Positions 51,823-58,834 of a stretch of 60,706 nucleotides of DNA are shown one piece after another. The position numbers and the translations under genes are program-made. The stretch is from the NCBI GenBank assembly GCA_016872605.1, contig VGZI01000015.1, forward strand, positions 1-60,706, in the 5' to 3' direction. The notes under the pieces are model-generated. The model had not been told where the DNA came from. It was given only the letters and a program-made list of their open reading frames with translations, and searched no databases. Position 1 is the stretch's first letter; every line of letters starts with the position of its first letter. This DNA comes from Planctomycetota bacterium (GTDB lineage Bacteria > Planctomycetota > Planctomycetia > Gemmatales > Gemmataceae).

Positions 51823-52770
51823 ATGCCTCTTCCTGACGACGTCCCCGATATGGAACTGCCCAAAAGCAACGGCAAGGGCGGAGCCGGCGCCGGCCCGGGC
51901 GGCTACATCTTTCCCAAGCGCACCGGTCGCCCCGACGACGCACGCTTCGGCAGTTCGCCGCCTTCTTCAGGGTCGAGCTGGCAAGTCGGTGATCGCGTGT
52001 TGGCGCCGTGGGAGCCGACGTTTCTCTACGCCGGGACGATAACCAAGATCACCGATGATCAGGCACTCATCCAATTTGACGATGGCGATTCCGGCTGGGT
52101 CAATCTGAATCAGATGAGCCCGATCGCTCTTTCCGTAGGTATGCGCGTCATGAACCGGCGGAGCATGGGGCCGCACTTTTTCTTCGGCAAGCTGGCCGAG
52201 GTCAACGGCGAGAAGGTCCGCGTGGCCTTCGACGATAGCCACCCCGACGAGCGCACGACCGTGGCCTCGCTGCGCATCCCGTGCGAATCGAAGGGGCGCG
52301 GCGCCGAGCAAATCAAGATGACCAGCCACCTCAAGGCCGGCAATCGCGTGTGGGCGCTATGGCAAAACACTGCCCTGTTCGTGGGAACCATTACGTCCGT
52401 GCGCGACAGCGAGGTCCAGGTGCAATTCGATGACGGCGACCAGGCATGGGTCGCGGTCAATCACCTGTTTCCGCTGGAGCTTCGGCCCGGCATGGTCGTG
52501 ATGGGCCGATGGAAGATGGGCCTGCAGTTTTACCCAGGCACGATTGCCGAAGTGCGCGGCGAGAGCGTTCACGTTCAGTACGACGACGGCAGCCGCGAGT
52601 GGACAACGCCGGCGGCACTGGCGCTGCCTCTCAACAATCCGCCTCCGGCGGCCGCCCCGTCAACGCGTGCCGCTCCGGCCGCGGCGCCGACGTCGGGTTC
52701 CGGATGCGCCGTTTGGCTCGTGTTTGGCCTGGTCGGCACGATCGGTTTCATGGCATACTGGTTTTCATGA
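51823..52770 (+). CDS. Tudor/Agenet-like repeat protein with C-terminal membrane tail
   Basis: A 315-residue protein. The short N-terminal region is followed by four beta-barrel-like units resembling Tudor/Agenet domains. Unit 1 starts VGDRVLAPWEPTFLYAGTIT and has QFDDGDSGWVNL, unit 2 is VGMRVMNRRSMGPHFFFGKL, unit 3 is AGNRVWALWQNTALFVGTIT with FDDGDQAWV, and unit 4 is PGMVVMGRWKMGLQFYPGTI with YDDGSREWTT. Then comes a Pro/Ala linker and one C-terminal membrane helix (AVWLVFGLVGTIGFMAYWFS). In eukaryotes such domains bind methylated histone or arginine tails; bacterial copies have unknown ligands. It is tandem with a second paralogue at 52811. The start at 51823 has weak GAGGA upstream. Confidence 0.7.
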   Translation: MPLPDDVPDMELPKSNGKGGAGAGPGGYIFPKRTGRPDDARFGSSPPSSGSSWQVGDRVLAPWEPTFLYAGTITKITDDQALIQFDDGDSGWVNLNQMSPIALSVGMRVMNRRSMGPHFFFGKLAEVNGEKVRVAFDDSHPDERTTVASLRIPCESKGRGAEQIKMTSHLKAGNRVWALWQNTALFVGTITSVRDSEVQVQFDDGDQAWVAVNHLFPLELRPGMVVMGRWKMGLQFYPGTIAEVRGESVHVQYDDGSREWTTPAALALPLNNPPPAAAPSTRAAPAAAPTSGSGCAVWLVFGLVGTIGFMAYWFS

Positions 52771-52810
52771 CCTGAATCCGAGGTAGCGCTCTGCCAAGGA
52801 GAACCGGGAT

Positions 52811-53455
52811 ATGCCTTCATCGAACATGCCTGATCCCGACAAGATTCCCGACATGACGCTGCCGCCGCGCGCCGATGAAGTGCCGGCGAAACCGGCCCAG
52901 CCGTCCACCGCATTTGACCGAGCCAGCGAACTTCCGACGCAGCTGCCGGCAAGCGCGCCGATTTCGCAGCCGACCAGTCCGCCCGATTGGCAGGAAGGCG
53001 ACCGCGTCCTTGCTCCGTGGGAACCGATGTTCCTGTATCCGGGCATCATTCGGCAAATCAGAATCGACGATGCACGCGGCGATCAAACTCTGATCGACTA
53101 TGACGACGGCGGCCAGGGCTGGGTGTTCGCCTATTCGCTATGCACCTTTGAGTTCAGAGTGGGCGAACAAGTTCAGCATCGCCGTGACGGCGGCAATCAA
53201 TTTCATCCAGCCGAGGTCGTCGAGGTTCGCGACGGCTTCCTGCGTATTCGCTACGACGACGGAACGACGGAATTGGCCAGCCTGACGGCCTTGCGGTTTC
53301 CCTGTGTGGAGAACGGCCCCGGGGCAGTGGCGACGCAGTTCGCGCCGTTTCAGTCACCATCGCAGACCGACGATGGCGGATCGGGAATTCCCGCATGGGC
53401 AATCTGGCTGGGCATCTGGATCCTTGCCACGGTGCTGCGCCTCGGTTGCCGCTAG
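52811..53455 (+). CDS. Tudor/Agenet-like protein with C-terminal membrane tail (paralogue)
   Basis: A 214-residue paralogue of the previous gene, separated by 40 bp. Following a Pro-rich N-terminus there are two Tudor/Agenet-like units: EGDRVLAPWEPMFLYPGIIR with YDDGGQGWVFAY, and VGEQVQHRRDGGNQFHPAEV with YDDGTTELASLTAL. The C-terminus has one membrane helix, IPAWAIWLGIWILATVLRLG. Only two units remain versus four in the neighbour, so one gene is likely a shortened or expanded duplicate. The cytoplasmic side probably carries the domains with the tail anchoring them. The function is unknown. Confidence 0.7.
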   Translation: MPSSNMPDPDKIPDMTLPPRADEVPAKPAQPSTAFDRASELPTQLPASAPISQPTSPPDWQEGDRVLAPWEPMFLYPGIIRQIRIDDARGDQTLIDYDDGGQGWVFAYSLCTFEFRVGEQVQHRRDGGNQFHPAEVVEVRDGFLRIRYDDGTTELASLTALRFPCVENGPGAVATQFAPFQSPSQTDDGGSGIPAWAIWLGIWILATVLRLGCR

Positions 53456-53572
53456 CGTCAGAAGTCAGATGTCCGAGATGTGAAGTCAGCGATCGGAGCT
53501 CAGCGAACGTCAGGCTTCGCATCGCCGCCGATGCTCTTTTTGACTTGTGATCGTTGACGTGTGACTCCCCGT
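53456..53572. repeat. Degenerate GTCAGA/GTGACT-unit repeat zone
   Basis: AAGTCAGATG, GAAGTCAGCG and similar units precede GTGACTCC- and TTGACTTG-type units in opposite orientation. Pairing is weak compared with the clear hairpins at 49470 and 57056, but the unit composition is the same. Confidence 0.4.
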
Positions 53573-53695
53573 GCTGTCGATGGACGCGAATCTCTGTCAA
53601 ATCTACAGGGTTTTTTGTTGACATGGCCGTCTGCCTCGATCATAATCTCATCATGATTCCAATCTACGTTCATTTCCTTATTGAGGGTCGGTTCC

Positions 53696-54688
53696 ATGTT
53701 TCGACGACGCTCCGCTTTTACGCTCATTGAACTGCTCGTGGTGATCGCGATCATCGCCATCCTCATTGGACTGCTGCTGCCGGCAGTTCAGAAGGTCCGC
53801 GAGGCGGCCGCGCGATCGCAATGCACCAACAACCTGAAGCAGTGGGGATTGGCCGTACACAACTACCATGACACGTACAAGCGGTTGCCGCCCGCTCTCG
53901 GGTACAACGGCACGACCGCCCTGACGCCAGGATCCGGATTCGGCAACGGCATCTTTCACCTGATGATGTTCATCGAACAAGGGGCCCTTTACAACAACTC
54001 GGCGGGCGCCGTCGCTGCGTTCGGCGGCATCAATGTCTTCTATCCAGGCAACAACAACATCTATCAGCAACCACTTGCCGTCGCGCTATGCCCGTCGAAC
54101 CCTGCCCATACGTCCGGGACCGTCGTGCTCAACGGCGTCACCTGGGGCGCCAGCTGTTACGGGTTCAATGCGCTGATCTTTTCCAAGGAAAACGGCATCA
54201 ATTACACAAATCCGCCGACCCCAAACGGCAAGAGCTACGATCCGCAAGGATTGACGCGGTTCGCCAATATCGCTGACGGGTTGTCCAACACGTGCCTGGT
54301 GGGCGAACGCTATCCCTTGTGCACGAATGCAAGTTGGTCGGTCGGCGGCAGCGCTTGGGCCTACAGCGCGCTGTCCCGCCCCGCGCTGCCGGCGCCGATG
54401 CAACCGCCGCCCCTTCCCATCTATCCGGGGTTTCAAATCACCTTCTTCGCGGCTCAGGCCGGCGGCGCCACCGCCATCGGCCCGGCCTCAGTTTTTCAAA
54501 CGCAGCCGCTCCCCTGGCAGGGCAACTGCGACCCGATGCGCGCCGCCACGCCGCATACGGGCGGCATGCAGGCGCTCATCGCCGACGGCGCCGTCCGCAC
54601 CATCGCTCAGGGAATCAACCCCAATACTTGGTGGGCCGTCATGACCCCGAGCGGCGGCGAAACAGTCCCCGGCGATTGGGCTCAATAG
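53696..54688 (+). CDS. DUF1559 protein with type IV pilin-like N-terminus
   Basis: A 330-residue DUF1559 protein. The leader MFRRRSA precedes [18 protein letters not shown], with Glu in the expected fifth mature position and [17 protein letters not shown] after it. Further family marks are [59 protein letters not shown] and [18 protein letters not shown]. The start at 53696 has GAGGG upstream; a start 15 bp earlier is less likely because the leader would be long. It is similar in design to the DUF1559 gene at 4257-5168 on the other strand. Function unknown; probably exported and pilus-assembly-dependent. Confidence 0.92.
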   Translation: MFRRRSAFTLIELLVVIAIIAILIGLLLPAVQKVREAAARSQCTNNLKQWGLAVHNYHDTYKRLPPALGYNGTTALTPGSGFGNGIFHLMMFIEQGALYNNSAGAVAAFGGINVFYPGNNNIYQQPLAVALCPSNPAHTSGTVVLNGVTWGASCYGFNALIFSKENGINYTNPPTPNGKSYDPQGLTRFANIADGLSNTCLVGERYPLCTNASWSVGGSAWAYSALSRPALPAPMQPPPLPIYPGFQITFFAAQAGGATAIGPASVFQTQPLPWQGNCDPMRAATPHTGGMQALIADGAVRTIAQGINPNTWWAVMTPSGGETVPGDWAQ

Positions 54689-54700
54689 AGGACCACGACC

Positions 54701-55148
54701 ATGAGCACGATGCTCCTTCTCGTGTTTCTGTTTCCGGCAGGCGTCGTTGACGCCGAGCCCAAGGCCAAACAACCGGACCATATCGGCGAGGTCATCATCG
54801 TCGGCAACACGATCACACAGGATCGCGTCATCCGTGCGGCGCTCGATTTCTGGCCGGGCCAGCTGCAAGAAAGGAAGGCGATATCGGGTATAGGACGCAG
54901 ATTACGGAATGCCAAGCTCGAGTGATGGAAGGAAGGATACGTCGGGTATAGGGCGAAGCCGACCAAACGGACGCATCGGCTTCGGCATCGCTTTGGTCAT
55001 TGAAGAACATAACTTCGATCCTTGGTGTTTTCCGACGAGCCTCAATGACATCTGCGAGAACAAGGCATTTCGCGGCGACGACCAAACCGTGAGATTCGGC
55101 ATCGCGTTCGGCGCCATCGGCGGTCTTCAGTGGTACATCGGTCGATAG
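54701..55148 (+). pseudogene. BamA/Omp85-like outer-membrane assembly protein, broken
   Basis: Two separated pieces of an Omp85/BamA-like protein. From 54701, a signal peptide (MSTMLLLVFLFPAGVVDAEP) leads into the start of a POTRA domain: IGEVIIVGNTITQDRVIRAA, LDFWPG. At about 54860 coding is interrupted by a GGAAGGAAGG-type repeat. From about 54965 the beta-barrel-like section appears: GFGIALVIEEHNFDPWCFPT, SLNDICENKAFRGDDQTVRF. The middle POTRA domains and most of the barrel are missing, so the gene cannot work. It lies 12 bp after the DUF1559 stop. Confidence 0.6.
54859..54914. repeat. GGAAGGAAGG repeat, copy 1 (56 bp)
   Basis: It differs by one base from the corresponding part of the copies at 57394-57474 and 58663-58743. 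It splits the BamA-like pseudogene after LDFWPGQL. A second, degenerate GGAAGGAAGG...GGGTATAGG unit follows at about 54924-54955. Confidence 0.85.
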
Positions 55149-55260
55149 CCGGCAAGCCGCGCGAATCAATTCTCGGTTTTGTTTCGGCTTTCGCTGGACA
55201 AAATGCGATACTTCGGGGACAATAACCTCAATTCCACATTCTCATTCGGGAGATGCCACC

Positions 55261-56547
55261 ATGTCGAACGACACCTCGCGCCGCGACTTTCTCAAGACAT
55301 CCGCTGCCACGGGCGGCGTTCTCGCTGCCGGCGTGTTGACCAACGCGCACGCGCAAGAGAACAACGATATTGTCCGCGTCGGACTGGTCGGCTGCGGCGG
55401 CCGGGGTTCGGGCGCGGTCGAGCAATGTCTGCGGGCCGATCCCAACTGCCGGCTGGTCGCGGTGTCGGATACGTTCATGGATCGCGCCAAGAGTTGCCTG
55501 TTGAACTTGAAGGCGAACGCCGCCTTGGCCGCCAAAGTTGATGTTCCGACCGAGCGCATCTTTATCGGACTACAAGGCTATCGCCAGGTCATCGCCAATT
55601 GCGACCTCGTGCTGCTGGCGACGCCGCCGGGTTTTCGGCCTGTCCACATTCGCGACGTGATCGCCGCACGCAAGCATCTATTCACCGAGAAGCCGGTCGC
55701 GGTGGATAGCCCGGGCATTCGCATGGTGCTTGCCGCCCATGCCGAAGCGGATCGGCAAAACCTCACTGTGGTCGCCGGCACGCAGCGCCGCTACCAGACC
55801 GGCTATCTCGAAACTATGCAGCGCATCCACGACGGCGTCATCGGCACGATCACGTCCGGCCGGTGCTATTGGAACCAAGCCGACCTTTGGCATCGCGCTC
55901 GCACGCTCGGCATGACCGATGTCGAATGGATGATTCGCAATTGGCTCTACTTCACCTGGCTCTCCGGTGATCACATCGTCGAACAGCATGTGCACAATCT
56001 CGACGTCATCAACTGGGCGATTCAGGCACATCCGCTGCGCTGCGTCGGCATGGGCGGCCGCCAGGTGCGCACGGCCAAGAACTTCGGCCACATTTTCGAT
56101 CACTTCGCCGTCGATTACGAATACCCGAACAACGTGCACGTGATGAGCATGTGCCGACAGATTCGCGGCTGCGCGGGGAACATTTCCGAATCGGTGACCG
56201 GCACGCGCGGCGTTTGCGACACCGCCGCCGGCCCGCGGCTCTATCGCATCACCGGCGAACGCCCGTGGTCGATGCCGCGCAATCGCGACAACGAGCCTTA
56301 CCAAGCCGAGCACGTCGCGCTGTTCGACAGCATCCGTGGCCGCCGCCGCCGCTTGAATGATCTGCGTGCCGTGGCGGAAAGCACATTGACCGCCATCATG
56401 GGCCGCATGAGCGCTTACACCGGCCAAGAGGTGACGTGGGACCAGGCGCTGCAATCACAACAGGTGCTCGTTCCGGACAACCTGACGTGGGATACGCGTA
56501 TCGCGATGCCTGCCGTCGCCGTGCCGGGGACGACGGAGCTGACATAA
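55261..56547 (+). CDS. Gfo/Idh/MocA-family oxidoreductase with Tat signal
   Basis: A 428-residue NAD(P)-dependent oxidoreductase exported by Tat (SRRDFLKTSAATGGVLAAG). The Rossmann domain has VRVGLVGCGGRGSGAVEQC, ADPNCRLVAVSDTF and ARKHLFTEKPVAVD, with Lys of EKP in the catalytic motif. The C-terminal alpha/beta domain contains GDHIVEQHVHNLDVINWAI and VHVMSMCRQIRGC. These enzymes act on sugars or cyclitols, often with a tightly held cofactor when periplasmic; the substrate is undetermined. The N-terminal region matches the planctomycete exported subgroup. It starts about 110 bp after the BamA-like remnant. Confidence 0.93.
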   Translation: MSNDTSRRDFLKTSAATGGVLAAGVLTNAHAQENNDIVRVGLVGCGGRGSGAVEQCLRADPNCRLVAVSDTFMDRAKSCLLNLKANAALAAKVDVPTERIFIGLQGYRQVIANCDLVLLATPPGFRPVHIRDVIAARKHLFTEKPVAVDSPGIRMVLAAHAEADRQNLTVVAGTQRRYQTGYLETMQRIHDGVIGTITSGRCYWNQADLWHRARTLGMTDVEWMIRNWLYFTWLSGDHIVEQHVHNLDVINWAIQAHPLRCVGMGGRQVRTAKNFGHIFDHFAVDYEYPNNVHVMSMCRQIRGCAGNISESVTGTRGVCDTAAGPRLYRITGERPWSMPRNRDNEPYQAEHVALFDSIRGRRRRLNDLRAVAESTLTAIMGRMSAYTGQEVTWDQALQSQQVLVPDNLTWDTRIAMPAVAVPGTTELT

Positions 56548-56624
56548 TCGTTCCGTGCCAGGAAAGCCAAGAGGTTACCTCGTCCGTCGTCCAGACTAGA
56601 TTTTCGGGTAGGAGCGGATTGTAG

Positions 56625-56642
56625 CGTGGACTTCAGTCCACG
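56625..56642. terminator. Hairpin after the oxidoreductase gene
   Basis: CGTGGACT and AGTCCACG form a perfect 8-bp stem around a TC loop, about 80 bp after the stop. It is a common dyad; a termination role is possible but there is no U-tract. Confidence 0.5.
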
Positions 56643-56734
56643 CGGCCTAGCTCCTGGAGCCGCCTAATCGTGTGACCCCGGCAACACGAATGAAGGAAGA
56701 AGGAAGTGTGGCATATGGCACGATGGGCGAGTGT

Positions 56735-56859
56735 CGCCCGCCTGAAGTAGTGGTGAGTGACGAGTGGAGAGTGGCGAGTGCGAGTGGAGAGTGGCGAGAA
56801 TAAGATTGGACTTCCTCTCTCGCCACTCTCCACTCGCACTCGCCACTACTTCAGGCGGC
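56735..56859. repeat. Hairpin element H1, copy 3
   Basis: The spacer GAATAAGATTGGACTTC matches that at 26851-26932 exactly. Arms are repeats of AGTGG/GAGTG units plus outer CGCCTGAAGTAG and CTACTTCAGGCG. The left arm holds an extra unit, so the arms are 28 bp perfect in the core with a gap. Confidence 0.9.
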
Positions 56860-57076
56860 AAGGGGAGCCGTTCGTTCTTGAGCTTGGCGGGCAAGAAGAT
56901 CAGCTTGCGGGTCGAGGACGGAGTGATCGTCTCGACGCCCAAGAAGAACCAAAATCATAGCGTCTCCACTCTCCACTTCAAGGACGCCGACATCCACTCC
57001 GAGTTCCTGTTGCCCTAGAAGGGGCCCCAGAACAGCGGGGCCTACATCCATGGGAACTACTACCAGAGGTCAGAAA
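56860..57076 (+). pseudogene. DUF1080 (3-keto-disaccharide hydrolase-like) fragment with in-frame stop
   Basis: The plus frame reads KKISLRVEDGVIVSTPKKNQ, NHSVSTLHFKDADIHSEFLL then P, a TAG stop at 57016-57018, and continues in the same frame with KGPQNSGAYIHGNYYQR. This matches the DUF1080 concanavalin-like fold (DGVIV.., HSEFLLP..NSGAYIHG). The N-terminal part is absent: the fragment starts right after a hairpin element, and its other end enters the next hairpin's stem. Confidence 0.7.
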
Positions 57077-57177
57077 TCAGATGTCAGAGATCACCGTCGG
57101 AAGTCGTGAGTTTTCGATCAGTGGCAGGATTCACTGATCTGACTTCTGATCTCTGACTTGTGACCTCTGGTAGTAGT
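57056..57177. repeat. Degenerate GTCAGA-unit hairpin with 17-bp outer stem
   Basis: 57056-57072 and 57161-57177 form a 17-bp perfect stem; inside are imperfect matches of GTCAGA, ATCAGA and GTCAGAGATCA units. The left stem overlaps the coding sequence of the DUF1080 fragment (the NYYQ codons). It resembles the S23-type element arms in unit composition, without an internal gene. Confidence 0.85.
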
Positions 57178-57219
57178 AGGATAACCCCTCCTTCCAATTG
57201 GACTCGTGCGGACCCTCCC

Positions 57220-57396
57220 ATGCTGCACCGCCTTCTGGCCATTTTCATCGTTACGATCGCGATGCCGTCGCCTGGCACGCTCTGCGGGCAAGCAGCAAAG
57301 CCGGTCGTGCCGCCGCGCACGAAATTGCCGGAATCCGCCGACTACCAGAAAAAGCTGCGCGCTTATCTGGCCACGCTGACGGTGTGCGAAGGGTCA
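57220..57396 (+). pseudogene. Secreted protein, N-terminal fragment cut by a repeat
   Basis: ATG at 57220 starts MLHRLLAIFIVTIAMPSPGT with a signal peptide and continues VVPPRTKLPESADYQKKLRA, YLATLT before losing coding character at the GGAAGGAAGG repeat. The PESADYQ-type start is known from planctomycete hypothetical proteins. The remainder of the gene is missing. Confidence 0.5.
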
Positions 57397-57474
57397 TGGA
57401 TACCCCAGCTGCAAGGAAGGAAGGCGATATCGGGTATAGGACGCAGATTACGGAATGCCAGACGCTGACGGAAA
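57394..57474. repeat. GGAAGGAAGG repeat, copy 2 (81 bp)
   Basis: It differs from 58663-58743 at two positions over 81 bp. It contains CCAGCTGCAAGG, GGAAGGAAGG, CGATATCG, GGGTATAGG and AGACGCTGACGG. It cuts the small secreted-protein frame that starts at 57220. Confidence 0.9.
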
Positions 57475-57499
57475 ACCATCGGACGTCGAGGAACACGCC

Positions 57500-58591
57500 A
57501 TGTGCAACATGCTCATTTCTCGCTTTCTACTGGTCGGCATTCTGAGCGCCGGACTCGCGCCCGTCGGCAGCGCGCAACCGCAAAAAGGAGACGTCAAGCG
57601 GGCCGAACTCGGGGGCGGTGTCCGTCTGGAGACGGTCTACATCCCGCCCGGCGAGTTCCTGATGGGCAGCACGCCGGAGGAAAAGCTCTGGGCCACGGGC
57701 ATCGAGGGGGGCGCACAGGCAGGGACAAATCGTGAATCGTTCGAAGGGGAAAAGCCGCGTCCCATGCGCGTCAAGTATGGCTTCTGGATGGGCCGCACGG
57801 AAGTGACTGTAGGTCAGTTCCGGAAATTCGCACTGGCCACCAGCTACGTCACCGATGCCGAGAAGCCCGGGGGCAAAACCCAGTGCTTCAACCCGAAATG
57901 GACCGGCTACAACTTGAGGAGCAAGGTGACGCACCCGTGGGAACCGATGGCCGGCAAGAGCTGGCGCGATCCCAATTTCCAGTTCAAGCTCCGCGACGAC
58001 TTTCCGGTGGTGTGCGTCAGTTGGACCGACGCCCGGGCATTCGGGGAATGGCTCACCAAGCACGAGCGTACGGCCGGGCGGTTGCCGGAGGGTCTGGAGT
58101 ACCGGCTTCCGCTCGAGGTCGAATGGGAGTATGCTTGTCGCGGCGGCAGCAAAAAGAGTACAGCTTTCTGGTGGGGAGACGAATTGAACGATGGCGAAGG
58201 CCGGCTCAACATCTCGGCCGTCGATTTCCTGCCGGACCGCAAACAGAAATGGCCGTTGGCGAGCGCCCCGTGGAGTGACGGGTTCGCGTTTGTCTCGCCG
58301 GTGGACCATTACGGCGAACGGGGCCGCAACGGCTTCGGCCTGGCCGACATGCTCGGCAATGTCTGGGAGGTCGTGCTCGATCACTTCGATCCGACCGGAG
58401 GCCACGAGGAACTAAACGTGACCACCGAGAATTATCGCCCGGTCTGTCGCGGCGGCAACTACTTCGATGTCCCCGGCAACGCCCGCTGCGCCGTCCGCCT
58501 GGGACTGGCGGGACCGCACTACTCGGATTCCCGGGACGGGTTCCGGATCTGCCTGGGGCCGGTACGGACGGTCAAAGCCCCAAAGAAATGA
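57500..58591 (+). CDS. Secreted FGE-sulfatase-fold protein, cysteines absent
   Basis: A 363-residue secreted protein of the formylglycine-generating enzyme/SUMF1 fold (FGE-sulfatase domain, about 45-350). The signal peptide (1-27) precedes VYIPPGEFLMGSTPEE, then PMRVKYGFWMGRTEVTVGQF, FPVVCVSWTDARAFGEWLTK, YRLPLEVEWEYACRGGSKKS, GFGLADMLGNVWEVVLDHFD and RPVCRGGNYFDVPGNARCAV. In functional FGEs the final region has two Cys that bind copper in the GGS-x-x-C...C part; here that place reads GGNYFDVPGNA with no Cys, so true FGE activity is doubtful. The start at 57500 has GAGGA upstream. It may be an EgtB/PvdO-type or structural relative. Confidence 0.75.
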   Translation: MCNMLISRFLLVGILSAGLAPVGSAQPQKGDVKRAELGGGVRLETVYIPPGEFLMGSTPEEKLWATGIEGGAQAGTNRESFEGEKPRPMRVKYGFWMGRTEVTVGQFRKFALATSYVTDAEKPGGKTQCFNPKWTGYNLRSKVTHPWEPMAGKSWRDPNFQFKLRDDFPVVCVSWTDARAFGEWLTKHERTAGRLPEGLEYRLPLEVEWEYACRGGSKKSTAFWWGDELNDGEGRLNISAVDFLPDRKQKWPLASAPWSDGFAFVSPVDHYGERGRNGFGLADMLGNVWEVVLDHFDPTGGHEELNVTTENYRPVCRGGNYFDVPGNARCAVRLGLAGPHYSDSRDGFRICLGPVRTVKAPKK

Positions 58592-58662
58592 GGCGCGGGG
58601 CATGCCCCTCATCCACAGTCTCAAAGATTCCCTGGCAAACCCGCCCGGCACACTTGCCGAGA

Positions 58663-58743
58663 TCATGGATACCCCAGCTGCAAGGAAGGAAGGCGATATC
58701 GGGTATAGGACGCAGTTTGCGGAATGCCAGACGCTGACGGAAA
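58663..58743. repeat. GGAAGGAAGG repeat, copy 3 (81 bp)
   Basis: Two differences from the copy at 57394-57474. It lies directly after the FGE-fold gene and before the LamG gene, about 90 bp from the latter's start. Confidence 0.9.
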
Positions 58744-58834
58744 TAGACCGGACGGCGTAGGGCCGGTGTCAACTTATCCAGGCAATGTTCCGCCGCTCGC
58801 CTCTGACGCGCGTGGCATTGTTGGAGTTCCAGTC

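Noticed and set aside
57500..58591. Sulfatase-maturing FGE for the array
   Set aside because: The cysteines needed in the GGS-x-x-C region are not seen, so activity cannot be claimed.
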